From Syntrophobacterales bacterium (GTDB lineage Bacteria; Desulfobacterota; Syntrophia; Syntrophales; UBA2192): 51,297 nt of DNA. The first letter of the stretch is position 1. Each line of letters opens with the position of its first letter. The stretch lies in assembly GCA_018053845.1 (NCBI GenBank), contig JAGPKU010000010.1, positions 1-51,297 on the forward strand, written 5' to 3'. The position numbers and the translations under genes were made by a program. Shown here piece after piece: positions 12,501-17,832 of this stretch. A model generated the notes under the pieces. That model was not told where the DNA came from. It did not search any database and saw only the letters and a program-made list of their open reading frames with translations.

Positions 12501-12884
12501 GTGCGGGGAGAGGACACGAGCGACACCTACACGGTCCGCCGCTTCGGTTCCGCCGCTTCTTCCGGATCCGCCGTCAGCTCCGGACAGACGGCGGCGCAGT
12601 CCGTCACGGCGGAGATCACGAACCGCTCCGGGGAGAACACGCACATCTTCCCCGACGGCGAGACCTTCGGGCCGGGAAACCGGCTTGCCCCGGGGGAGAA
12701 GCGCAAGGTGGCGGTGAGCATGAAAGCCGACGGCTCGGTGACGTTCAAGGCCGGCCGCAACGGACAGGTCATGGCCACGAAGACCTGGCGGGGGGTGCCC
12801 GGCGACGCGTCGCGCGTGCCCGTCGTCGTCTTCGACGACGCCAACCCCTACGACAAGTTGACGGTGACCACGGGGCTCCGGTAG
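3588..12884 (+). CDS. Giant secreted multidomain protein (3098 residues)
   Basis: The ATG at 3588 is chosen over the upstream TTG at 3537 because GGAGG precedes it by five bases and the protein then begins with a clean signal peptide cut after ASA (residues 20-22). In order I see an alpha-rich region with a hydrophobic stretch at about 617-671; a Lys/Asp linker at 1237-1260; a cysteine-rich segment at about 1261-1385 starting with a thrombospondin-like WGECVRATKKQTRTV; four Ig/PKD-like beta units at about 1405-1805; many degenerate TPR-like helical repeats at about 1808-2565; a lipocalin-like barrel unit at about 2578-2672; a galactose-binding/NPCBM-like unit at about 2698-2865; a second lipocalin-like unit at about 2880-2987; and a short beta tail. 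No enzyme motif is visible. It is probably an extracellular or periplasmic scaffold. Domain names are by eye. Confidence 0.8.
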   Translation: MRRLITVIAALVLIVSASPASAQNQQVLQALKALNGMPESFSTPAKAEATAKAFFEMVQSTSGSENAIEVLKQIKRATPKAEWNEGCRRAENLLMHTVQQTLDGTIVETIQTRAGGKKLGSIHGYGYSGKWPIKPETQLTFDGDFDASFFGTELADTSPENREGIIQDVSKRLKAKLGTGPAGLGIVLNGYGWEGRADVYVTSAGKQWAIRQSMTRLYLIDPVTGRPVNITATPGALFAETQLRLLNKYYPGLFENGRLRENLTSEQIRRILMDDPRMGELWKFWLSGTRYGTGQAAAGVIDFTCHVSEVAEATTTLEQRTKVAKQVARAANVFVNAMDGAKLPWREFFSEGEMQFMRDCATLDRAKITYAEAAERRVNLLKRLKGRDWSAADIEAYDRAVTESQSALNDLRAAEGRVMAQAGGESAFVENAVKIMRRQAQVAHREFVLDVMGRPPAERARLLQQYESDLRALLDHYSKKKDVPQEAIQWAREALESVKELNRISNERSAALEGFGTKIRRVWEMFNEPVNTRENVRKLLGETPIGEALLNRIPEWAFASTRPPAITDIAFASPSKLVAETVWTQLNQPVNALMMLDLLWQLTDIWRDNTTTEVQKLTSTGGVVAMLVVPHLYLVPMVYHASLQGDPRQLTYVMACYICPPAMLPMLVESMGGRIVAGAKQALFQNELEAMFQASSFKPEPGTEPKDWAENRDAIRYTWVALNTELDSYGREGERNLAAYIRILASDTRSEIPLSQPKKMSGLQAIYLPGGVAKSFRAMIQDGDHKLFRENAALGNALAELQKFNCDRLVPYMDKPPAYCRYAWAESKSGIQLDLINNAFKPGEAERLQAEGKSGENIVRIVNAMLAQRAKLQDAVITQLAEAIILSFEEEKRARKIVELGLLDEILKELLAVGEELGIKEELLAAFQEALRKQEGVKVGTDELKKPEGPASQTAKAKEQIAMLADTWLKSYRQVNTTRRFLVGLAGGYGVPQSDLDRFMHGKPPLAVEPAKDAEIARVSQEVITATSKDVSAILFNFKGQSRAPNSLDAEAEGTLLQYLYTARMIELTAGITYGMVSLWTGGPGEKETPSAFADRARAELKRQLDMKYKTPLGSPPDFTPVLDRYWTLARGYAEKFAALREAYGGSFQVSIEGPTEVEAMKDVTLKIAAKRQGKPADEVLRDARVEWTVDRALRNTGAIWWFSPVEETVMNITVTVTREVAGKKVSASATHRLTVKKPKDDKKDDKKDDKGGDKKDDTKYVASCSFEYTDWGECVRATKKQTRTVKVKTPAGCVERYKPVLERDCTPPPTEQEKRHQYFNCLCRCSSGWAGHIGVWYDPEGKSVPECKSSGPCFGGAGAFGCTRRHFFVGPNDCAKGCWEAAFGKGTYDPAKADKMRKDENKKYKKPLKVTIKASKNPADFGDIVELTAETTEGSGGYKWTWGGCAQDAKDDRAKVLNSRDCKPCTASVTATDMDGDSASASLEVKCTALRVKLTKETPKESTIPIGGKATFLAEVFSGDKPASGSFSYLWEHNPDALFGDPKNPTYETKGGSQSRNTATFKKIGTTPVWVSVLKEVDGRKMTVGESEQIPIQAVSPKLKLSVSKKEPLIGEKVVLTVHEEPAMSNDLIAFWWEIKGDAANAGPEPNIPNQRSYSFKPKNVKPVSVTVHAKAKEDGSDLGQADASVTAKGYTVAIGEPRYLGPKPKIWKCDTQLGGACPGLVDVGDQQFAVHHDVFMKATVTPALSGARYRWAIDPAGSCGLPGAGDEIKMNCSETGTYTVTLKVANGDGDQVGEASRPVTISVSQKDLDGSKKAKEASDKLQKAKGLVAEGKLDEAIALANEAASLDPKNAEAKSLAQKWGGEKQTITQQLDKTKKLIAENRFDQAEEEFAPVRNLHPKYPPVVETEKLLRTKKDEYKKNVTDKLAGAKAKARKGDYDGAIKDAEDAAKLDPANRDAAATAQTLRKEKETIHQQIDKAKKWMGENKFADAQKELIVASNINSYYPPVQQANQELGTRWNKYNAEVRDKVYEVRSANEKKDFDKALAVAAAWRASTKLDPYAEKELKQQEDWARQWKARKDSQIAILKSAGEKVKAYDYAGALKLYDEGFANGQNIYNGAEPEYKEAVELRSQAYTKNKRLGELTPHIRNAAENKDSYYGQTHVLDGALKNTDEAIALQPTNEQLKTWRAQIVARAERTKADNERIAAGRKHLDAAGGAERAYLTNESSIQARQLQWGEKLEEQQQIYLTTAIENYRASLQYIPDANVERKIKELEATLEGRKKVLENYRLSVALKNEADALAQQATKDPDIQSAAPKYDEAAAKYRKSLSLYRPSNAEMIERQAWNLEYGKHDRWVKKHWADGQALEKEAKYTAALAAYDKAIASFHPTVEQKDRMWIVVHAQDLRNRINGAKNWRADGEAKQNAGRIPEAIASYRQSLKLLPDPALEEHVRMLEGKQAEAGQKKAAADKLWQEGTALFNQGRPSDALAKFKESLGYWSDSARTKYVADLETRRAKAAALRGEGSALQSQNRIKEAIARYKESLAHWPDPALTAHIAALEKSLTGVKPPTGTPGGVDGTWEVSFNNYHGKMELQRSAGGWSGRLWLDAHQTWEQLTNISYDPGTGRMEFTRPISGATQRYSGVLSGDRLEGTFTQQNSSAKYSWWAKRTAAGAAVTAGSGATGSSPGTTAPADTGFYLVDLTPYGGKKSAARTVKGIQVDDGSWIRLKATHEKKLRLDIPLPQKVSASAVAVVSNLDNAHNVPDKMTTTVLTVHTTSGDRSFEIKAGVHSSEWNRGETGGATHAWPKETNIGGPRWMAVFNLPAGSVVTGLRFDHRDTDRKYYHGDAAPGFCLRGITLVGSPVSTVSPGSATTSTGSWAGAWRSDPGPDGEVVTFDLSQGGSRLTGTFQADVPYTSATGARQKESFRGTLEGTVSGSRVTGTFRESSDTKPTGSFEFTMAASGNLFTALVRGEDTSDTYTVRRFGSAASSGSAVSSGQTAAQSVTAEITNRSGENTHIFPDGETFGPGNRLAPGEKRKVAVSMKADGSVTFKAGRNGQVMATKTWRGVPGDASRVPVVVFDDANPYDKLTVTTGLR

Positions 12885-12931
12885 TATGGGCTGAAACTGG
12901 CTGGACGACAGGTGCGAGGGAGGGTGACACG

Positions 12932-13504
12932 ATGAGAAGGCTCGTTGCGTTTTTCGCGGTAGCATTGGGGTTCCTGTCCGCCGGCAGCCTCTGGGCCTCG
13001 GCGCCGGTGAAGGTGACCGTCACGGGATGCGTGGCCGGGGGGGTGCTCGTGACGGAGAAGACCGACTTCGGCACCCATGCCAGCGAGGGCAGGTATCGCA
13101 TCCGGGCCGTCGCCCCGGGCGGCGCACCGTTCGATCTCGCCCCGCACGAGGGCAAGCGAATCACCCTTGCGGGCCATCTCTTGCCCGGGGACCTGTTCTA
13201 CGCAGAGGCGGCGTCCCTGCGCGTCTTGGGCCCCTGTGTCGTGACAACGCCGCCGCCCCCGGAATCTTCCCGCGTGTTTCACGAGCCGACCTACAAGGAC
13301 ATCCGCGTCGACCGGTGCTGGAAGTTCGGGGACGAATGCGACCAGGTCGCCGCCGACCGGTTCTGCCGGATGCACGGATACGCCGGGTCCGCGGGCTGGG
13401 CGCATGCGCCTCACCGCCCCACGTACGTCATCGGCGACAACCGGATCTGTGACGAGACCTTCTGCGAAGGCTTTACGTACATCCGCTGCTGCGGCTCCCC
13501 GTGA
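12932..13504 (+). CDS. Small secreted cysteine-rich protein with VTGCV domain
   Basis: The 190-residue product has a signal peptide (cut near ASA, residue 24). The ATG at 12932 is set by the GAGGGAGGG tract just upstream; longer readings in the same frame only antisense-shadow the preceding gene. The mature part has two pieces. The first runs from VTGCV to VLGPC and looks like a small beta barrel with two cysteines; the next gene carries the same unit. The second, about the last 70 residues, is a Cys-rich module with the order RCWKFGDEC, AADRFC, GDNRICDETFCEGF and IRCC, matching a module I recall from other uncharacterised bacterial secreted proteins. Disulfides, and hence an extracytoplasmic place, are likely. 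It lies 47 bases behind the giant gene and may be cotranscribed. The function is unknown. Confidence 0.8.
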   Translation: MRRLVAFFAVALGFLSAGSLWASAPVKVTVTGCVAGGVLVTEKTDFGTHASEGRYRIRAVAPGGAPFDLAPHEGKRITLAGHLLPGDLFYAEAASLRVLGPCVVTTPPPPESSRVFHEPTYKDIRVDRCWKFGDECDQVAADRFCRMHGYAGSAGWAHAPHRPTYVIGDNRICDETFCEGFTYIRCCGSP

Positions 13505-13667
13505 GCCGGCGCGGGGCCTTCAGTCCCGGGACGCCTGAGGGGCGACATGGAGAAGGCGAGGGTACCGGCCTTCCAGCCCGCCGACGAGGCCAGGCTTGCG
13601 GACACCGTGAAGGACGGCCTGCCCGAGCGGGACAAACGGGAGAAGGGCAGAGGCTGGGGGAGAAACG

Positions 13668-14324
13668 ATGAACAGGTATTCGATGGTTCGGGTCGCAGCA
13701 CTGCTGATATGTTCAACGATACAGGCGCCTGTGGCGGGGGCCACCCCGCCCGTGCCCGTCGAGACCGTGACGGGATGCGTCAGGGGCGGCCGGATGCTCA
13801 TCGAGGCACCCGAGCGCTTCAAACGGGAGCGGCCGCTGAAGATCAGCCCCTGCACGAACATCCCCTTCGATATTCGGCGCTTCGAGGGTAAGGAGATCCG
13901 CGCCACGGCCGGCATCGACCTTTACAACGGCGCCTTCGTGTGCCCGCGGGATGTCGTGGTCCTGGGAGACTGCAAGCCCGAATCGGTTGCCGCCCCGGCG
14001 AAGAAGGCTCTCCCCCGGCAGATCAGCGACGACGAGGCCGACGAGATCGTCTGGGCCCTGCCGGAGGTGCAGGGCATGATCCGGCGTATGGAGGGGACGA
14101 AGGCGGCGCCCTTCTCGATGATCACGGGGTACCCGAACCCGGAGGCCGAGCCGGGTAAGCCGGGCGCCTTCTACGAAGTGTACGTCGGCGAGCGGCATGA
14201 AACCCACACGGTGCGGGTCCTGACGGTGGTTGTCGACGCTTACAGCGGGAAGGTGTCCGTCTACGACGAGGCGGCCGACAGGGTCATCCCCATCGAGGAG
14301 TACCGGAAGAGGACGCTCAAGTGA
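13668..14324 (+). CDS. Secreted protein with VTGCV domain, paralogue of the preceding gene's N-terminal unit
   Basis: The 218-residue product opens with a hydrophobic signal-like stretch (about residues 8-24) and then VETVTGCVRGGRML. The region from this motif to VVLGDC parallels the unit in the gene at 12932: VTGC, a GG turn, a Pro-Phe-Asp element, EGK, and a closing Gly-x-Cys. The rest (about residues 115-218) is different and contains a possible beta domain with FYEVYVGERHETHTVRV, reminiscent of PepSY-like repeats, but I would not name it. GGGGGAG lies six bases before the ATG; a second in-frame ATG at 13683 is a weaker option. The last gene of the 714-14324 group, it is followed by a GC-rich hairpin. 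Confidence 0.75.
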   Translation: MNRYSMVRVAALLICSTIQAPVAGATPPVPVETVTGCVRGGRMLIEAPERFKRERPLKISPCTNIPFDIRRFEGKEIRATAGIDLYNGAFVCPRDVVVLGDCKPESVAAPAKKALPRQISDDEADEIVWALPEVQGMIRRMEGTKAAPFSMITGYPNPEAEPGKPGAFYEVYVGERHETHTVRVLTVVVDAYSGKVSVYDEAADRVIPIEEYRKRTLK

Positions 14325-14348
14325 GCTGCCGTGGCGGCGCGATCCCCG

Positions 14349-14367
14349 GGGCCGGGAAATCCGGCCC
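14349..14367 (+). terminator. GC-rich hairpin after the envelope gene group
   Basis: A perfect 7-bp stem (GGGCCGG/CCGGCCC) with a GAAAT loop starts 25 bases after the stop codon at 14324. No U-tract follows on either strand, so factor-independent termination is uncertain. Confidence 0.3.
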
Positions 14368-14436
14368 GGAACCCCGCCCGATCCGATCATCAATGACGCC
14401 GCCGGGCTCTCCGGGGCGGCCGGAATCCCTGTTCGT

Positions 14437-15216
14437 TCAGCCTTTCCGGGGGAACCAGGGCACAAAGGCGCTGGTGCGTCGCCGGTAGTCCGCGAAGGCG
14501 GGATTTTTCTCCATGAACCTCTCCGTCATGGGGACGCCGGAGACGAAGAGAATGATGTAGGTGATGGTCAGCGGCCCGATGATGGAGGCCCATCCCCAGG
14601 GCACCGAGAGGGCCACGAGGTAAAGACCCCACCACATCGTGACCTCGCCGAAGTAGTTGGGGTGTCTCGAGTACCGCCAGAGCCCGCGATCCATGATCTT
14701 TCCCCGGTTTGCAGGGTCCTCGATGAACCGGTCCAATTGCCGGTCCGCGACGGACTCGAAGGCGAATCCCGCCAGCCAGACCACCACCCCCAGCAGATCC
14801 AGCGCATTCAAAGGGCCCGCCGCAAAGGTGTTGATGAACAGCACGGGGGTGACGTTGAGCAGGAGGATGGCCCCCTGGAGCAGGAAGACCTGTAGATAGC
14901 TCCGGATCACGAAGGACGACCCCCATTCCTCCCGCCATTTCCGGTATCGCTCGTCCTCCCCTCTCCCCCGGTTGCGCAGGTGGATCCGGACGGCGAGTCG
15001 AAGCCCCCAGCACAGCACCAGCAGGTTGGCGACCCACTGACGGGCGGAAAAGGAGCCGTAGAGAAAGAGTGTGACCCAGGCCGCGAGGATGAACCCCGGC
15101 CCCCAGGCCACATCGGCGATGCTGTTGTCTTTTCGCCCGAGGGCGACCAGGAAAAGGGCCGTCATGTACGCGAACAGGACCGCCGCCGCGGTGAAAAGAG
15201 TGTCCAGCAGGGCCAT
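14437..15216 (-). CDS. DUF1295 family membrane protein (steroid-5-alpha-reductase-like fold)
   Basis: The 259-residue product is almost wholly made of membrane segments. It carries the DUF1295 signature set: IADVAWGPGF near residue 33, RKWREEW in a cytoplasmic loop, GLWRYSRHPNYFGE near residue 180, and a closing Tyr-Arg-Arg and Pro-Trp-Phe-Pro. The RHPNYFGE box is shared with isoprenylcysteine methyltransferases and 3-oxo-5-alpha-steroid 4-dehydrogenases, so a membrane reductase or methyltransferase acting on a lipid is plausible; the substrate is unknown. GAGGTGACCCG sits directly before the ATG. It follows the DUF2177 gene by 79 bases on the same strand, a pairing I have met before in other bacteria, and the two are probably cotranscribed. 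Confidence 0.88.
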   Translation of the reverse strand: MALLDTLFTAAAVLFAYMTALFLVALGRKDNSIADVAWGPGFILAAWVTLFLYGSFSARQWVANLLVLCWGLRLAVRIHLRNRGRGEDERYRKWREEWGSSFVIRSYLQVFLLQGAILLLNVTPVLFINTFAAGPLNALDLLGVVVWLAGFAFESVADRQLDRFIEDPANRGKIMDRGLWRYSRHPNYFGEVTMWWGLYLVALSVPWGWASIIGPLTITYIILFVSGVPMTERFMEKNPAFADYRRRTSAFVPWFPRKG

Positions 15217-15295
15217 CGGGTCACCTCATGGCATACCGCATTCGGCCGAAGGGCCCGGTGCCCGCCGGCACGCCGAAGCCGCACGGGCTTCCCGC

Positions 15296-15697
15296 TCAGG
15301 GCATGAGCCACCGGCCGATCCCGTAGCTTGCGGCCGAAACGCTGGCAGTCAGGACAACGCCCCAGAGGATGTCCACGACGACGACCTTGACCGGCCAGTC
15401 CTTCAGGGTCGCCAGGTTGGTCAGGTCGTAGGTGGCGTAGGCGAAAAAGCCGAAAAGTCCGCCCAGAACGGCTGCCTGCGGCAGCGACCGGTCCTCCAGG
15501 GCCGGCAGGGTCGCAAAGATCAGGATCCCGAGAATGTAGAGCAGGTAGAAAAGAATTGCGGCCGCCCAGTTGACGTTCGGCCTCAGGAGCGGGCCCAGGT
15601 GGCTGCGGTAGAACGTCCGGGCCGCAAACCCGAGCCAGACCATGTCGATGGCGAAGAACACGGGCACGGTCAGCAGGTACAGATAGATCACGTCCAT
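15296..15697 (-). CDS. DUF2177 family membrane protein
   Basis: A 133-residue protein with four membrane helices and the DUF2177 hallmarks: an early DMVWLGF box (near residue 18), a PLLRPNVNW loop, and GFFAYATYDLTNLATL followed by W near residue 90-106. The family has no established function. GGAGGTG stands seven bases before the ATG. It is the first gene of a short minus-strand unit with the DUF1295 gene, which suggests a common role in membrane lipid chemistry; that is inference from pairing. Confidence 0.88.
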   Translation of the reverse strand: MDVIYLYLLTVPVFFAIDMVWLGFAARTFYRSHLGPLLRPNVNWAAAILFYLLYILGILIFATLPALEDRSLPQAAVLGGLFGFFAYATYDLTNLATLKDWPVKVVVVDILWGVVLTASVSAASYGIGRWLMP

Positions 15698-15892
15698 GGG
15701 GGCACCTCCGGGAATCCGGGGTAAGGATGGCCCGATTCCGCGACCGTGCAGGCCGCAATCACCGCGCTTCGGCCCGGCGGGTTGCGTGACCGGCTCTGCC
15801 GGTTCCGTTCTATTCAGTAAGGTCGCGCGGCTGCGTTGTCAAGGGATACTTGACGGCGTGATCCGGGAGCATCCCCCGTCCGGCGAAAAAAT

Positions 15893-15917
15893 GGGGGCGG
15901 TCATGCCGACCGCCCCC
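15893..15917 (-). terminator. Terminator downstream of the CMD-like gene
   Basis: A perfect 10-bp stem (GGGGGCGGTC/GACCGCCCCC) with a five-base loop. Read on the minus strand it is followed by ATTTTTTC, as expected for a factor-independent terminator about 100 bases behind the gene ending at 16016. The plus strand has only TCTGTTTTC. Confidence 0.75.
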
Positions 15918-15934
15918 TCTGTTTTCAAAACCTC

Positions 15935-15955
15935 TTGCCTTCAGCCTTGAGCCTT
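15935..15955. repeat. Heptad array (NNGCCTT)x3
   Basis: Three seven-base units in register: TTGCCTT, CAGCCTT, GAGCCTT. This belongs to the degenerate NNGCCNN family seen at several intergenic places in the window. Confidence 0.6.
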
Positions 15956-15990
15956 TTTCACGTCACCCTCATCTCCTCTCTCTTTTCCCG

Positions 15991-16018
15991 ATGCCCGATG
16001 CCCGATGACCGGTGCCTA
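15991..16018. repeat. Heptad array (NNGCCNN)x4 ending on a stop codon
   Basis: Units ATGCCCG, ATGCCCG, ATGACCG and GTGCCTA are in exact seven-base register. The last one overlaps the stop codon of the minus-strand gene ending at 16016. Confidence 0.65.
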
Positions 16019-16408
16019 TTTGATCGGCCACTCCCCGCGCTCCTTCAGCACCTCGCGGTAGACGTGCAGGGCGTCGTTGACGGCGGGCATGCCGGCGTAG
16101 GTCGAGAGCTGGAAAATGATTTCGGCGATCTTCCGGGGGTCGCAGCCCACGTTGAGGGCCGCGTTGACATGGAGCTTGAACTCCTCCGTGGCGCGCAGGG
16201 CCGCCAGCATGGCGATGGCCGCGTACTGCCGCTCAGGCAGGGTCAGCACGGTGCGGGAGTACAGATTTCCGGTGATGTGCCGGGAGAGGTCGTTGGCCAG
16301 CTCCTTGTCGAACTGGCGCCACATCAGGAAGGGCGGGTCCATCTTGATGCCTTTCCCGAACAGTTTCGATGCCGTCTCCTGCGTCCTCTTGTTGATGTCG
16401 TCGCTCAC
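16016..16408 (-). CDS. Carboxymuconolactone decarboxylase-like (AhpD superfamily) protein
   Basis: The 130-residue helical protein matches the carboxymuconolactone decarboxylase family in length and in its core: an ERQYAAIAMLAAL helix followed by EEFKLHVNAALNVGCDP and a helix with IIFQLSTYAGMPA. The CxxC redox pair of AhpD peroxidase partners is absent and only one cysteine is present, so a peroxidase role is unlikely; decarboxylase or an unknown small-acid role fits better. The start is GTG at 16408, supported by GGAGGTAGG five bases upstream. A terminator lies downstream at 15893-15917. Confidence 0.82.
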   Translation of the reverse strand: MSDDINKRTQETASKLFGKGIKMDPPFLMWRQFDKELANDLSRHITGNLYSRTVLTLPERQYAAIAMLAALRATEEFKLHVNAALNVGCDPRKIAEIIFQLSTYAGMPAVNDALHVYREVLKERGEWPIK

Positions 16409-16518
16409 GATCCTACCTCCTCCTTGAGTTCTATAAATGGTTTTGCAACCGCATGGTCCAGGGACGCCCGATTCCTATTTGAAATCCTCACGGGTGTCAA
16501 GGGTGAAAACGGCGCGCC

Positions 16519-17832
16519 TCACTTCACCACGTACACGTCCCGGTCGCGGTCCTGCAGGATCAGGTAGTGGACCCCCTGCTTGGCCTTGTCGACGCCGTTG
16601 AAGTGCATCTCGCCCTCCAGGCGGCACGTCGCGCAGCTGCGGCTCGGGATGATGACGGCGTAGACGCGGTTGCCGGTGCTCGCCATGGAGTTGACGGCGA
16701 TGAAGCCCCCGCAGTCCTCGCAGATCCGAACCGTCTCCTCCTGCTGCTCCCGGATCCCGTCGGTGTCGTAGTAGATGTTGCGGTTGCGCCGGGCGTATCG
16801 CGCGCCCTTGACGATCTCCTTCTTGAACGCGCGGCGCTTCCGCCAGAGCTCGAGGACGTCCTTCGACACCTCGCGGATGTACCGGGTGATCTCGTCGGAC
16901 TGGCGGATCGCCCCGGGGTTGTAGTCCGGCTCGCGGACGTGGCTGTAGTCGAGCCCCGCCATGGCGAGGATGATCCCCACGTTGACGTAGGGCAGGGCCC
17001 CCTCGATGGAGTAGCCGCCCTCCAGGACCGCGATGTCGGGGTTGAGCCGCTCGTTGAGCCTGGCGTATCCCTGGGCGGAGAAGCGCATGTTCGTGATGGG
17101 GTCCGTGTAATGGTTGTCCTGGCCCGCCGAGTTGATGACGAGGTCGGGCTTGAACTCCTGCAGGATGGGCAGGATGACCTCCTCGAGCACGTAGAGGAAC
17201 CCCTCGTCGGAGGTCTCCGGCGGCAGGGGGATGTTGATCGTCGTCCCCAGGGCGTTGGGCCCGCCGAACTCGTCGGGGAAGCCCGAGCCGGGGTAGAGGG
17301 TCCTGCCGTCCTGGTGGATGGAGATGCAGAGCGTGTCGGGGTCGTGCCAGTAGATGTCCTGGGTGCCGTCGCCGTGGTGGCAGTCCGTGTCGATGACGGC
17401 CACGCGCCTGTGGCCGTGCCTGCGGCGGAGGTGCTCGATCATGACGGCCTCGATGTTGATGTTGCAGAACCCGCGGGCGCCGTGGACGACGCGCATGGCG
17501 TGGTGCCCCGGGGGGCGCACCAGCGCGAAGGCGTTGTCCACCTCGCCGGTGAGCACCTTCTCGGCCGCTGTGATGGCGCCTCCCGCCGAGATGAGGTGGC
17601 TCTCGGTGATGACGCTTTTCGCGTCGGGGACGCAGATGTGGATGCGGTCGATGTCCTCGATCGCGGCCAGGCCCGGCTTGTACTCCACGATGTTCTCGAA
17701 GTCCAGGAGGCCCTCCTCGAAGACCTGGTCCTGCGTGTACAGCAGGCGCTCCTCCCGCTCGGGGTGGGTGGGCGAGATGGCCCAGTCGAAGGCGGGGAAG
17801 AAGACGAGGCCCGTTTTCCTGAGTCGCTTCAT
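16519..17832 (-). CDS. HDAC/acetylpolyamine amidohydrolase family deacetylase with C-terminal zinc knuckle
   Basis: A 437-residue zinc-dependent amidohydrolase of the histone deacetylase/AcuC family. Against HDAC8 all key residues are present: His110-His111 in RPPGHHA, zinc ligands Asp150 and His152 in DTDCHHGDGTQ and Asp239 in GQDN, and the transition-state Tyr274 in EGGY. After the catalytic domain (to about residue 300) comes a basic helical stretch and a CxxC-x25-CxxC knuckle (Cys371, 374, 400, 403), which is not part of the usual family. The ATG overlaps the stop of the upstream hydantoinase-like gene by four bases (ATGA), so the two are translationally coupled. In bacteria the family removes acetyl groups from polyamines, small amides or proteins; the substrate here is open. 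Confidence 0.9.
   Translation of the reverse strand: MKRLRKTGLVFFPAFDWAISPTHPEREERLLYTQDQVFEEGLLDFENIVEYKPGLAAIEDIDRIHICVPDAKSVITESHLISAGGAITAAEKVLTGEVDNAFALVRPPGHHAMRVVHGARGFCNINIEAVMIEHLRRRHGHRRVAVIDTDCHHGDGTQDIYWHDPDTLCISIHQDGRTLYPGSGFPDEFGGPNALGTTINIPLPPETSDEGFLYVLEEVILPILQEFKPDLVINSAGQDNHYTDPITNMRFSAQGYARLNERLNPDIAVLEGGYSIEGALPYVNVGIILAMAGLDYSHVREPDYNPGAIRQSDEITRYIREVSKDVLELWRKRRAFKKEIVKGARYARRNRNIYYDTDGIREQQEETVRICEDCGGFIAVNSMASTGNRVYAVIIPSRSCATCRLEGEMHFNGVDKAKQGVHYLILQDRDRDVYVVK

Larger units (their letters stand above)
15698..16015. other. Intergenic stretch between DUF2177 and the CMD-like gene
   Basis: These 318 bases hold no convincing gene. They contain a strong inverted repeat at 15893-15917 and two short heptad arrays at 15935-15955 and 15991-16018. 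In the part nearest 15698, where the minus-strand DUF2177 promoter should lie, I see no clear -35/-10 pair. Confidence 0.6.

Noticed and set aside
13547-13891. A 114-codon plus-strand frame starting behind GAGGGG
   Set aside because: It overlaps the VTGCV protein gene by more than 200 bases in another frame and has no recognisable features beyond its start. The overlapping gene has a signal peptide and a paralogue.
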